A DNA stretch of 64,000 nucleotides from Chamaecrista fasciculata (Eukaryota; Streptophyta; Magnoliopsida; Fabales; Fabaceae). The DNA lies in the NCBI GenBank assembly GCA_003254925.1, contig QANZ01012736.1, positions 134,194 through 198,193 of the forward strand, given 5' to 3'. Below, one piece after another: positions 34,601 to 44,952 of this stretch. Within the stretch, counting starts at the first letter, position 1; every line of letters begins with the position of its first letter. The position numbers and the translations under genes are program-made. A model generated the notes under the pieces. That model did not search any database. It was not told the origin of the DNA and was given only the letters and a program-made list of their open reading frames with translations.

Positions 34601-34704
34601 GCAACGAAGGCCATGAATTCAGTCATTTGCGCAGGTCCATTTCTATGTTGAATTTTAGACATGATCCAGACATGTTATCAAATCTCTATCCACTAAATAA
34701 ATAG
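28621..34704 (+). CDS. CDK-like Ser/Thr protein kinase (IBS1/CDC2C-like group)
   Basis: Seven exons: 28621-29016, 30503-30787, 31168-31485, 32361-32582, 33458-33552, 33717-33825, 34417-34704. All introns are GT-AG and in frame, giving 570 residues. MGC at the start suggests N-myristoylation plus palmitoylation, so membrane attachment. Residues 1-132 are a basic tail ending in WPRWLVDNIPSKVLAGLVP, a signature of this plant group. The kinase domain runs from about 133: glycine loop IGHGTYSNVY, Lys156 in VALKK, helix ESIKFMAREI in the PSTAIRE position, HRD 249-251, DFG 269-271, and VVTLWYRSPELLLG (T290 at the T-loop, W292 at the substrate groove). All catalytic residues are present. The 160-residue tail is Ser/Lys-rich and ends SNLYPLNK. 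Family members include Arabidopsis IBS1 and CDC2C-like kinases, with roles in stress priming suggested. No cyclin partner is implied. Confidence 0.93.
29105..29590. repeat. Foldback-family repeat in kinase intron 1
   Basis: The left arm has AGATTGGTCATACATATTTC and the right arm GGACCAATCTGAAATAAAT and GGACCAATTTCAAGTTCTGACC. Inside are TTTGTTTATAGTATCAACTG and GTTGACAGTTTCAACTAGA, the conserved core words of the family. Non-coding; arms diverged. Confidence 0.55.
29925..30003. repeat. Near-perfect palindrome in kinase intron 1
   Basis: The left arm AATGCACTGCAGTTTAGAGA and right arm TCTCTAAACTGCAGTGCATT are exact inverses for about 26 bases, with a short AAAATATTACTAATATTTT centre. A 14-base GAGAGAGTTAG-type insert sits in the left arm only. 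GGATCC lies just outside (29912), as in other GGATCC-ended MITEs here. CTCTCTCTAAACTG also occurs in the element at 62944. Confidence 0.85.
31556..32160. mobile_element. Foldback MITE in kinase intron 3
   Basis: The left end (TTTACTCCCCTAAACTATAA, then TTTGTTCCCTGAATTTTG) is inverse to the right end (CAAAGTTCAAGGGGGGAAAG, then TATAGTTCAGGGAGTTTTGT). Ends approximate, no TSD fixed. It fills most of intron 3 (31486-32360). Confidence 0.65.
32734..33237. mobile_element. Mutator-like MITE in kinase intron 4, 9-bp TSD
   Basis: Ends GAGTAAATTAATGATTTG and CAGGAATTTACTC are inverse and run inward into CAATTTAGTCC and GGATTATATTGAGA words. Perfect 9-bp TSDs TAAGATTAA are at 32725-32733 and 33238-33246. 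504 bp. The first exon-adjacent bases of intron 4 are unaffected. Relatives lie at 43810 and 42605. Confidence 0.88.
33932..34240. mobile_element. Probable foldback MITE in kinase intron 6
   Basis: GAAAACTGCATCTAATCCCC on the left is roughly inverse to GGGTCTCAGATTTTC on the right. Inside, CACAATTTTGGTATACAAAC is roughly inverse to GTCTGTACATAAAATTGT, and TTAAACTATT to AATAGTTCGG. Diverged; ends approximate. Confidence 0.5.
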
Positions 34705-35451
34705 TTGGAATTGGACTATTCGATTTTTATAATCTTTACCAGAAGCTATTGAATTGACTTGATTGATTCAGAGAAGAAAATAAGGGTGGTTTCTATTGGT
34801 GCTTGCAAGGTAGCTACTGAGAGACAGTCCCTTTGATACAATGGAGTTTCTACTTTCTACCTATGTTCTGTTTTTCATCTTCTGTAATTTTAGAAAAGGA
34901 ACAACACGGAACTACAATTCATTTGGTATATTATCAATAAGATGATTTCTTTTCTTTTTTGTTAAAATCAGGATGTCCCAATTGGGACATTACTCTCTCA
35001 ATAAGAGTATCTCCAATAAAGTTAAAGTCGAAAACTTACCTGAAATGATTGAAACACTTGTATGTTGTTCAATATTTTTTTATTTTAATATTTTTTTCTA
35101 ACGGTCTTTTTTTTCTTTTTTGTTTTACACAGATAACTTCTATGAAAACTAAGGGTGTTCAAAGAGTGGGTTGGATTGGTTTTTTTTTAAAAAAAATTCA
35201 GTCTAAACCAAACAGCGTATTGGGTTTAATATTATTAATTTAATATGAAGACAATCGTGTTTGAACTATTATCAGAATACTAAGTATAAATGCTACTCTC
35301 AATGGAGATTTAATATGAAGACCCTAATGAAAACAATCTTATTTTAATATGAAAATACAGATGAAAAAGGCAATTTGGTAACGATATCGGCATATCGCAT
35401 ACTTTTGCATTTTAATACCACTTTGTTATATACAAACAAGTTACAAATATA
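34705..35451. other. Convergent intergenic gap between kinase and EME1
   Basis: Holds both 3' UTRs, since the two genes run toward each other and their stop codons are 747 bp apart. Near 35151 a lone TAAGGGTGTTCAAAGAGTGG resembles the left end of the TAGGGGTGTTCAA hAT family, without a partner end, so it is a truncated piece. Confidence 0.5.
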
Positions 35452-38400
35452 TCATAAACGTCCAAAGAAATCGGCGCCATCTTCAACATCATCTGTTCTA
35501 ATGCATCCCCTTTGAGCCATTAGAATCCTGTACACTCTCTTTGAACAAACTTCACCTAGCCTTCTGTCACCACCAGTTAAACCCTCTGTTTTTAGGTCTT
35601 CAAGTAAAAATTCCTTTTCATGCTCCTGCCATGATAAATGTACACACGCATTTGATATCACATGTTCTATAATAAAAGTAAGGACAATGATAACCAAATA
35701 GCAGGGAGATCAAATAATGAAAGTGAAGGAAGGCAGTAACACATACCGATTTACTTGGATCCATATAAACACTTAAAAGAGACTTCATTGTTGGATATTT
35801 CTTCCAAATAGCAATAGCAAATCGTGGCTGCACCTTAGGGATAGCAACCAAAGCTTTTAACCTGCTCATAGAAGCCAATGTGAGGAGAATATATTACACA
35901 CTGACCTAAAGTAGAATGGAATACGATATTGCCTCAGTTATATGCTCATTCACTCAACAATTAAGTACACAATAGACTCTTGGGCAAAAAAAAAAAGAGT
36001 AAACAATATACTCGACCTCTACACTATTAAAATAATATCTGTATTTACCTTGTTAAACAAAAAAAGTTTAAATTCTATTATCACATCACAAAGTCCATAG
36101 ATACTTTATCTAAAGTTACAAAAACACCATGAATTTGTCATTAGAAAAGAGATGGCGTATGTTCCTGATAATAAATGTAAACAAACGAAAAAAGAATAAA
36201 ATCTTCCAACAACTTCAACACATGTAGGCTATGGCCGGTCAACTGATTTTCTGTCCTTTGTGGGATAGCCATGAGTCAGAATGTTAAAAACATGGATGCA
36301 ATTATTTCAAACAATAGCTTCTTGATTCTATGGCATTGAACAAGCAGCATTGCTTAAAAACAACTAAGCATCTACAGTGACATGTTCAATTTTCAAGCTG
36401 TCTCAATATGAATTAAAATAATGAAAACGAAAAAAGTAACTAGGGGTCACTTCAGATATCTAAGGTACATTCTCGGTCAAACTATAAAACATGCAAGTGG
36501 AAAAGACAACCAAATGTTAAGACCTTGGCTAGATAAAACAAGCTACAGAAGAAGCACCAAGGTCAACATTTGAAAATAGAAAATCAGACATAGAGCCAAA
36601 CACTAGCTCCAAATGTTATTACATTTACAATAAAAAAATCACACTCACCATAGATTTTTCTTGATTAAATTCCGGTCAACAGTGTCCTTTGGGATAAGAG
36701 ATCCATTTGCATTTACAGACAATCGAGTTAACTTCTTTCTGCAGTTTAAATGTACAAACAGCTATAGATTCAACTGAAATAAATTTTTAAGAGAAAGACA
36801 GATAGGGAACATATTTATGGTTAAAACCAGATAGAAAGTGTTCCTTGATTTGACACCAAAGCTTAGTATGTCTAAAATGATTGATGCAAAGATACCCCAA
36901 GAAATATATTGTAAAGAAAGGTCTTAATTCTTAAATCATCTTTACTAAAAGTCACAACAGAAAGCAGATAAATTGTTTCCCTTCAAAACATCTTGTACAA
37001 GCTAGTAATTATGTGACCTAGGAAAATAGTTATAACAAACAGTAGATAATAAAAAATGCATCCATTCTTTTGACTTATGAGTAGGAAAATAAAGCCACCT
37101 AACAAAAAAAGGAAATAACACATTACACAAGAAGTTGGACAGAGCCTTAACCCAGGTCAATACTTTTAATTATTCACCTTGTTTCAACAATATGAATCTT
37201 TTAGCACACGGACAGTTATACAAATAAATTAGTCACATTGATAGAGTGCAGTAGTCAGTCAAAGTTGCAGTGGTTTCAAGTTCCAACATATACATATCAT
37301 TTAGAAGAAAAAAGGTTTTAAAGCAATGAGTTTATCTAAATAGATTTCTGAAAAAAACCAAGCATAATGAATTTTTAGTTTTTTACTTAGTTATGTCTTT
37401 CATCTTATTCTTTTAATGTCTTATATATTCACTTAGCACTTAAATATACCTTTAAATAAATACCTTTTGTAAGTTATATGCCATACCTACTTATATATGT
37501 TTTTGTATTCCTTTGAAAGAAAAAAAAGCTTTTCTTTGTTCAATAATTGATTAGTTGTATCCAACAGTCTCTCAAGTAATTCATCCACAATGCATAATCT
37601 ACTTTTATGAGTTATGAGTTAGGAGAATTATGTAAAATAGATTATTAATCAGAGATCTCCCGTTTGAAGAGATGACTAGATAAACAAATAACAATTGTCC
37701 CAATAACCATTGAAAGAGACTAAACACATATACATATTTTTATTTTTTATTACTGAAAAAAGAGCCTATGGGTAATTTAATATGGCAGGGAAATGTTCTT
37801 ACGCTTCCCTATGTCTATTTTCTAGTGTTTCTTAAAAAGAGTGTTTTCTTGAAGGGAATTGACAACGTTCAAATTTAATACCAAAAATATGAGCACTGAG
37901 TACCTAAACTGGCAAGATGCCAGGCTGCTTGTCAAACCAACTACATGTTCGGACAGTTCAGCTTCATCTATGCACAGCCTTGAATGTACTTTAGTGAAGT
38001 GAGTTGTTAATTTTGCCAGGACCTACAATACAATTTGAAATTCAAAATATACACATTTTTAAATAGACACTAAAAGATTAAATTAAGACATGCTCGTGAT
38101 AATGTTGAACATTTGAGGTCAGCTATTTAACCTCCTCAACAGGCGGACGCCTCCAACAACTATTACGTTCTGGGTTCTTGTATTTTTCCTGTTCCCTAAC
38201 ATATCACAAGTAAGTCGGATGACAAGAAATTATTAGTTCATATCACAAAGTGTAAAGCCACAAACATGTGATGAAATTCAAGCATATATACTAAAATAGA
38301 ATTGCTAGGGAATTTTTCAGCTATTACTTACCTTTTATTAATGTAAGCCATTAACCTGTTGGTCAGGTAACAAACAGTGTAATTTGGATAAAGACTTTGA

Positions 38401-40771
38401 ACGCTAGAAAGATGATCCAAAAGAGACTCATTGGCGATGAGATCGCAAAATTTGTCAGCCTCGAAAACAAGTAAAACATACGGAACCTTTATTCCTTCAG
38501 TTGAGATCTGCAATCAATAAATGAAATTGATATTTGTAAATATAATATATATATACATAATTGCAGAAATTGAAACAGATTACATCTGAGAAATGCTTTA
38601 TGATTTAGGTGCTCACAGATGAACTGCAAGCATTTCTCACCTGTGAAATGTGTTCTGGAACTTTCATTGACCACAAAATTGACCTCTCGATTGGATTTGA
38701 AGTAATATGGTACGTAAGCCCTTTCTCAGCAAACCTAGTAAGTAAATGCCCTATAAAGAGAAAAGAAGTCTTCTAAGAAAACAACCATAAGAGATAAACC
38801 ATGTGAAAACAAGAATTTGGTTTTGAAAAAGGTATTTCAGCAAGGGCAAAGTATGGACACTGTGTCATCAGTGTCCAAGTGCTTTTGCTTTTTGAAGTGT
38901 CATATAGTTTCAAACAAAGAATGTCCAACATCTATCAAACAAGGACATGGCCTTTATGAAATGTCCAAGCATCATGGATAAGGATGGAGATCATACCTCC
39001 AATTGAACCTGATTCAACTACTTTGGAATCAATTTCGGCCACAATAGATTTCAGGGCAAACTTCCCTTTTTCCCACTTTTGCTTTTCTTTCTCATTTTTC
39101 TTCAACTCTGCTGCTTCAGCTTTTAGTGCTGCTTTCCTCAACTTCTCTTGCTGTACAATTTTCTATGAGCTATACTATGCATTAATGATATAAACATTGA
39201 GTATTGCTATAAATTAAACATACTTCCTTCTTTAGTTTATTTTCCTCCCTTTGACGAATTTTTTCTTCTTTTGTTATCTTTGTTTTCCCAACTGCCTTGC
39301 TTGTGTTCTTCTGAGTAACTTTGGGTCTTTTCTCTTCCTCAATATTCTCCTCCTCCTCCAAGCTAATATTTTCCTTATCAAAATCGTCGTATATCTGAAA
39401 ATATATCATGGGACAATCTCACATAGATAAGGTTGCATGCGTGAAATACACAAACCTTAGGCTAACTCTCTTTTCATTTGAAGTGAATAACTTTCAGAGA
39501 ATCAGCTTTATTTTAGTAATAAAAACAATGAATAATGACTAAGAGATATAAACATGAACTCAACTTTCATGAAGGAGACAGGAAATAATTACCAGATGAC
39601 TATCCATTGGTGAAGATGTTGAATTAAAAGGGTTGTCTGCAGCCATTTCAGCCGAAGAAACATTGGCAGATGGTGCATGTATCTCTGTAGTTTTCAATTG
39701 CATAAACAAATAAACAAACTTTTTCATATGGTAAGGAGCAAGTGGAACTAGTTCAAAAGCATATACCAGGAGGATTTCTGGAGTCACTTAACGTAGAAGT
39801 GCATCTTGAATCTCCAGTAAAATCCACTAGGGAGCCCCTGGTTTCAATCTTATTCCAATTGTCCATTTCCGAATTTTCCAACTCATTGTCAGATTCCAAA
39901 CATATCAATCTGCTAATTCCTGAATAATAAGCAGATAACGCCCATGCTATTGAGTTCAATGTTCTAGTTGAGTAATTAAAAATTCAAAGTCAACTTTAAA
40001 CATCTAAAGCCAATAATCTCAAACCATTGCAGATTCCACTATTGAAGAGTGCGAACAAGCAGATATTGATACCAGACCAAATGCAAACCAAAATGCACTT
40101 AACATCTAAAGCCAGAATATATATATATATATATATATATAGCAAGAGACATGTAATCTCAGTGTATTAGTGAAGTAGAAGTATACCAACGATTGAAACA
40201 AGCCAATACACGCAGGCCCATTTTTCAGTTTGCAGCATTGAGTAATTGATATAGAGCAAAGCATGCTAATAATTTGGATGTACAGGTAGAAGTAACCAGG
40301 GACAATATTCAGGAGAAGGAAAATACGCAAAGGACACCAATTTACAATTACCATTTCTAAAAATGCAAAGCATCAAAATCCAAACAACAGCAATGCACCT
40401 TCAAATTAGAACTAAATTCAAACAGTCCACCATACCAAATCCAGCAAACACACAGACATCGCTAACCTACCTATTACATGAGGCTGGGAAGTTGAAGCCC
40501 TAACTTGGGAATCAAAATCAGATGAAGAAGGTCTTGTGCATTTGACGAAGGCGACGTCGGAATTAGAAAGAGGCGAAATAGGAGTTTCGGGAACGAAGGA
40601 AGGTGTGGAAGAGTAACGAGGTTTGTTCGGGGTTGGATCATCGTCGAGGACGAGAACGGTGGTCCGGTTGGGGTCCGGTTCGGACCGGGGTTTCTTGGAC
40701 CGGACGGCGAATGGCGTTGAGAAGTCGTAATGGTCGTCTTCTTCGTCGGAGAGAATGATGGGCTCAGACAT
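35452..40771 (-). CDS. EME1: EME1 homologue, non-catalytic partner of the MUS81 endonuclease
   Basis: EME1 pairs with MUS81 in the nucleus to cut branched DNA at stalled forks and crossover intermediates. Twelve minus-strand exons: 40771-40471, 39919-39767, 39684-39593, 39394-39224, 39150-38997, 38750-38641, 38507-38332, 38195-38132, 38022-37904, 36738-36649, 35861-35747, 35625-35452. All are GT-AG and in frame, giving 572 residues (Arabidopsis EME1 proteins are similar in size). The N-terminus is acidic and unstructured, with SUMO-interaction-like cores PIILSDEEDD (4-13) and VLVLDDD (39-45). A basic coiled coil (EEKIRQREENKLKKEQEKL, about 222-275) precedes the ERCC4-like domain: SIVAEIDSKVVESGSIGG, NPIERSILW, VPYVLLVFEADKF, YTVCYLTNRLMAYI. 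The C-terminal helix-hairpin-helix begins LKALVAIPKVQPRFAIAIW at about 477. The 38750 acceptor was chosen because it restores HLLTRFAEKG. Identity recalled, not searched. Confidence 0.93.
40118..40141. repeat. (AT)n microsatellite in EME1 intron 1
   Basis: A simple AT run of 24 bases inside the intron between exons 1 and 2 (40470-39920). Likely length-variable. Confidence 0.9.
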
Positions 40772-40991
40772 TTTTGAGATTATAGGGAACTGATTATTCT
40801 ATTCTACGGCGGAGTCTGGTGATTTTTTTTCTCCTTCGATTACGACGAGAAGACTTGTTTGGATACAGAGATAACTATGTTCTTTAGATTGAGTATTAGT
40901 TCCTTGGGTTAGTATGTAGTACGTGCTATGTGTGCTTTACTTACTGCTTGGTCTTCGTCTCCTTTCATGCTTTCAAAATAAATGGGTTAAA

Positions 40992-41175
40992 GCCAAACTT
41001 GGTAGGTTCTAGTGATTAGTTCACTAAGTTGTTTAAGGAAGTGTCAGAGGTTCGATCCCCGCCTTGTATATGCAGTAATCAATTGGCCAGCATCAAACCC
41101 TTAAATGAAGCTCAGATCCGCGGAGGATTAGTCCTTAGCTCATTGAGCTGGGGATACTTGGGCAACCAAAAAAGA
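40992..41175 (+). mobile_element. tRNA-like SINE, copy 2
   Basis: A-box-like TTCTAGTGATTAGTTCAC and a near-consensus B box GGTTCGATCCC near 41050. The tail ends GGGCAACCAAAAAAG. TSDs of 16 bases with one change: AAATAAATGGGTTAAA at 40976-40991 and AAATAGATGGGTTAAA at 41176-41191. It lies about 220 bp upstream of the EME1 start codon, so it may touch the promoter. It is better preserved than copy 1 at 17686. Confidence 0.85.
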
Positions 41176-42604
41176 AAATAGATGGGTTAAACTATAAATT
41201 TGGTCATATATCTTTTGGTAGGATTTCCAAATCATATTCTTATCTTTTTTTTTTCTTTTTGTAGATTTGATCTTATATCTTTGCAAAAAGTTTCAATATT
41301 AGTTGTACTCTAAATTTTGTCTATCTCTCTCATTAAGGGTGATGTAGATAGCTAATCGTGGGGACCAAAATTGTAAAAAAAAAAAATAGGATCAAAATTA
41401 CAACTTATCCTGAAAATAAAGGATCAAAATCTCAAAAATTGATCATCTAGAGTTCCTTTCTCTACATTTCTTATAGAGTATGGGAGAGAAAGGAAGAGTG
41501 AGAAAGAGAAAATATGACTTTTACATATTTTTATTTCATAAAATTCATATTTTCTTTCACTCTTCTTCTTTTCTTTCTCTAAGTGAACAAGAAAGGTAGG
41601 GAAAAGAAAATGCGGAGGATCCAATCCCCAAAATCTCCTCCAAATTAGTTTTCCATTTAAGGTGGGATTAAGAGTAAAACTTTTTGTAATTAACTGATAT
41701 TTTATAGTAAATATATATATATATATATATATATATAACCTTTACCTATTTTTTTTCCTTTTATCTAACGGGACAAAAACAAAAAATGGAGAATGGGGAT
41801 TACATAATGGGCTTTAGATTTCTTTTCTTTTTAAGCAAGCAAGTGATTTGAACTTGGGCTTAATATAATGATATCTATTTTGTTTTAATTATAAAAACAG
41901 CTTTAAAAGAGAAATAAAAAGATCATAACTTTATCTACAATTTCTTAATCTTTTTTCAGTTTTTAAAGTATAAGGATAAGGATGACTCTTAACCAGCGTG
42001 TTTATAATACTAATTATAAGCGTCCAATATTTTTTGTTTTTAATGAAAAGGTCATTCCATAACTAAGAAGTTGCAATAGCAACAGAAATTACCACTACGT
42101 TTTCTCCAAACTTGGGAGTCATCAAAAGAAAGAGATTGGTGAGCAGCACCATTACTACTACGTTTTCTCCAATGCATCTCAAAAGTTCCTAAAACAATGA
42201 CTCAACTTACAAAGTTTAGACATAATAGAGTCAAAATAAGAAAAATCTTCCTTTCTAGCGAAAGGAAAGTTGCACACTTTCTTTGAATCACCTTCAAGAA
42301 TCACATTTGCACATCTAAGATCCTTTGCTAATTGCTAGTGATGGAAATACTAAAGTCTTACATTAAAAAAACTCAGTTGATGGTCCACTTTTCTAATTTT
42401 TCAAAATCTAAAAATAGAATTCTTTTTGTTTTTTTTTTTTTAAAAAAGCAAGTTGATGTATTTTTATACTCTAACACAAAGAAAAAGTCAGATAAATGAT
42501 TTTCATCAATGACAATTAAAAAAACACTTTTAAAAGCAATTTTGTTCACTTTTTTGTTTTCATAACCATTTTTAAATAAATTTTATTTCGATATTTTACT
42601 TTCA

Positions 42605-42837
42605 CCAAACTAATAATTTGGTCTCTGTAAATCACCGAACTAATAACTCAGTCATCGAAAGATTAAAATGTACAGTTTAATCCATGAAAGATCAAAATAG
42701 TATACTTATTAGTTCTTTTTGTAGATTAAACAGTATACCATTTTAATTTTTCAGGGACTAAAAAGTATATCATTTTAAAATTTTAATGACTAAACTGTAT
42801 ATTTCAATTTTTCAGAAATCAAATCGTTAGTTTACTC
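42605..42837. mobile_element. MITE related to the GAGTAAAC family
   Basis: The right end GTTAGTTTACTC and left CAAACTAATAATTTGGTCTC match the intact copies at 32734 and 43810. Inside are GGGACTAAAAAGTATATCATTTT and TGTACAGTTTAATCC words. Left end decayed, no TSD. Confidence 0.55.
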
Positions 42838-43809
42838 TTATACTTTGATTTGTTAGATTTGGAAAATCAAAAAGAGTATGAATGGTTGGAATGTGAGGCA
42901 GAGAGAGAAAAGCCCAAATAGGCCCAAACAAGTGACACTGTCTCATCTCTCTCAGTCTGTCTCCTATTCTAAGGGACCATTTATGCCTCCGGCTTTCCGG
43001 GGATGTGGCCCACTGGGCCCCACTGGCCCAATATCTCAATTTCTTTAATTCTTCCTTCTTTGTCTCACACCAAGAGTCATCACAATTCAAAAGTATTATC
43101 ATTTTCATACTCCAATTTTAAGACAAGTATTTTTTTTTCTTCTTTAAATCAAATATGAAAGTCAAGGCTAAAATACATAAAACTACATGAACTTTATTTG
43201 ATGAGAGAAAAGTTTTATAAACTTTGGAAGGTGACAAAAATCTTTTTGAACTTTTGATTTATAATACCAATTTTATTAATATTTTCATAAAAATAAATCA
43301 AAATATCTTATAATTGTATATTTTGATCAAACTCCCTTTTAAATTTTTTTTTTTCCTCCTTTGCCAACGACCCTTGGATAGAGAAAAAACATGCCAAGAA
43401 TAATTTGTTACTCCCTTCGATTCTATATATATATATATGATGTTTTGGAGAACTTTTTTTGTTCCAAAATATCTGATGTTTCATAAATTCAAGAGAACAT
43501 TAATTATTTTTTTTATCATTCTATCCCTATTATATATAATAGAGTCATAAATGAATAAACATTTCCCAAGTAATTTAATAGGGATAGTTTAGTCTTTTTA
43601 TCTCATTTTTCTCTTTATTTTAGGTAAACTAATCATTTTCTTAATCTGTGTGCATTTACCTGAAACATCAGATATATAGAACCGGTGGGAGTAATTTATA
43701 GCTTCGATTTCATTGCATTCAAATTTGAAACGAGAGAAATATGATCAAATTCATGAAATAAGTGACCTATTTTTTTTATCAAAAGATTTTGTACATTTCA
43801 AATGTCATA

Positions 43810-44047
43810 GAGTAAACTAACAATTTGGTCCCTGAAATATTAAAATACACGTTTAGTCTCTGAAAGATCAAAACGACATACTTTTTTAGTCCCTAAAAGA
43901 TTGAAATAGTATACTATTTAGTCCATAAAAATGATTAATTAGTATAACATCTTGATCTTTTAGGAATTCAGTTGTCCATTTCAATCTTTCGGGAATAGAG
44001 TTGTGTCAGTTTGATAGTCTATCAGGGACCAAATTGTTAATTTACTC
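43810..44047. mobile_element. Mutator-like MITE, GAGTAAAC ends
   Basis: Ends GAGTAAACTAACAATTTGGT and ACCAAATTGTTAATTTACTC are near-perfect inverses, continuing CCCTGA/TCAGGG. The flanks AATGTCATA and AATATTATA are 9 bp with two differences. 238 bp, non-coding. Confidence 0.75.
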
Positions 44048-44332
44048 AATATTATATATATATATATATGGAAAGAGCTAGAATAATTAATTAATGATGA
44101 AATGGAAATATTGAAATTTGGCATGGTGATGAAGTACGGACACATGAGGGCAAAGGGTGGTGGAGCCAGTGGGTGGGTGGTTCGGAGCCATGATGGAGCC
44201 CAGTTGCGTGGGGGGGTCCGGTGCCTGGAAATGCCGACTGCCCACTCAGACAAACAAACAAACCACGCTTTGTGACTTTCTCAATCCAAAACTCACACCA
44301 GAATAATTGAGAAGAGGTCCCATATATATATA

Positions 44333-44727
44333 CTAGGGGCTTGGCGTGCCCTAACGGGCACGCCAATATGCATGTAACATTTGAATTGATTTAAAGTTGA
44401 AGATTATATTAAATTTTTATATTGATAAAAGAGTAAGTTTGGGACCAATTTGAGAAATTATACAAATATGTAAGACTCATCTAAAATAAATAAAATATTT
44501 AGGACCAATTTGAAATTACCTCATATGGGAGAGTGAGTGGAGAGAGAGAGTGGTGACATTTTTTAATTTTTAATTGTTTTTTGCATTTTTTTAATTCATT
44601 TATTTTTTTAAAGAAGTGGGGGGAGTGAGAAGGGAGAGAGAGGGGTGATTTTTTTTTTCTTTTTTAATTTTTTAATTGACTATTTTTGACCAACCATAAG
44701 GGGTGGAGCCATATAATATAGTATAGA
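44333..44727 (-). mobile_element. Non-autonomous Helitron A
   Basis: Read on the minus strand, it starts TCTATACTATATTATATGGC and ends in a GC hairpin (GGCGTGCCC GTTA GGGCACGCC) followed by AAGCCCCTAG. This is the TC...hairpin-CTRR structure of Helitrons. The host bases are A before TC and T after CTAG, as expected for insertion between A and T, and there is no TSD. 395 bp, no Rep/helicase. It contains a scrap of foldback sequence (GGGACCAATTTGAGAAATT). A sister copy is at 58548. Confidence 0.85.
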
Positions 44728-44764
44728 TATATATCATAGAGCAGTCAAAATGAGCCAGTCCGGC

Positions 44765-44944
44765 CAGTAATGGAGCCAGAAATGTTAACAAGGGGGGGCC
44801 AGAAATTTATTTTTAACACTAAAGGGGGGCCGTTGGGATTATCATACATACAATTAAATTATATTAAGACTAATTTGTAGTAACTACTAAAATTTTGGGG
44901 GGGGGGGGGCGTGGCCCCCACCAGCTCCCCTATCTCCGTGCCTG
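44765..44944. mobile_element. hAT-type MITE with 8-bp TSD
   Basis: Starts CAGTAATGGAGCCAGAAATG; the right end, read inversely, starts CAGGCACGGAGATAGGGGAG. Both fit the CAGGGGCGGAGCCAG type of plant hAT terminus. The 8-bp flanks AGTCCGGC (44757-44764) and AGTCCGAC (44945-44952) differ at one base. It contains GGGGGGGCC, a run of 13 G (44897-44909) and GTGGCCCCCACC. 180 bp. It is only 37 bp from the Helitron end. Confidence 0.8.
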
Positions 44945-44952
44945 AGTCCGAC

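Larger units (their letters stand above)
41192..44332. other. Intergenic repeat-rich DNA, no gene seen
   Basis: Contains a (TA)n run at 41708-41737, a GA/CT-rich inverted stretch (41440-41600), a decayed GGACTAAA-type MITE at about 42605-42837 and an intact one at 43810-44047. A GC-richer patch at 44120-44240 (GGTGGAGCCAGTGGGTGG) is open on the minus strand, but the translation (GISRHRTPPRNWAPSW) shows no known domain and I do not call it. Confidence 0.45.

Noticed and set aside
42827-43108. 93-codon minus-strand frame with a Trp/Arg-rich sequence
   Set aside because: It overlaps the end of a decayed MITE, with no domain and no start context.
43981-44366. Two overlapping minus-strand open frames of about 90 codons over a GC-rich patch
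   Set aside because: No homologue recalled, no splice context, and the frames arise from the locally higher GC content.
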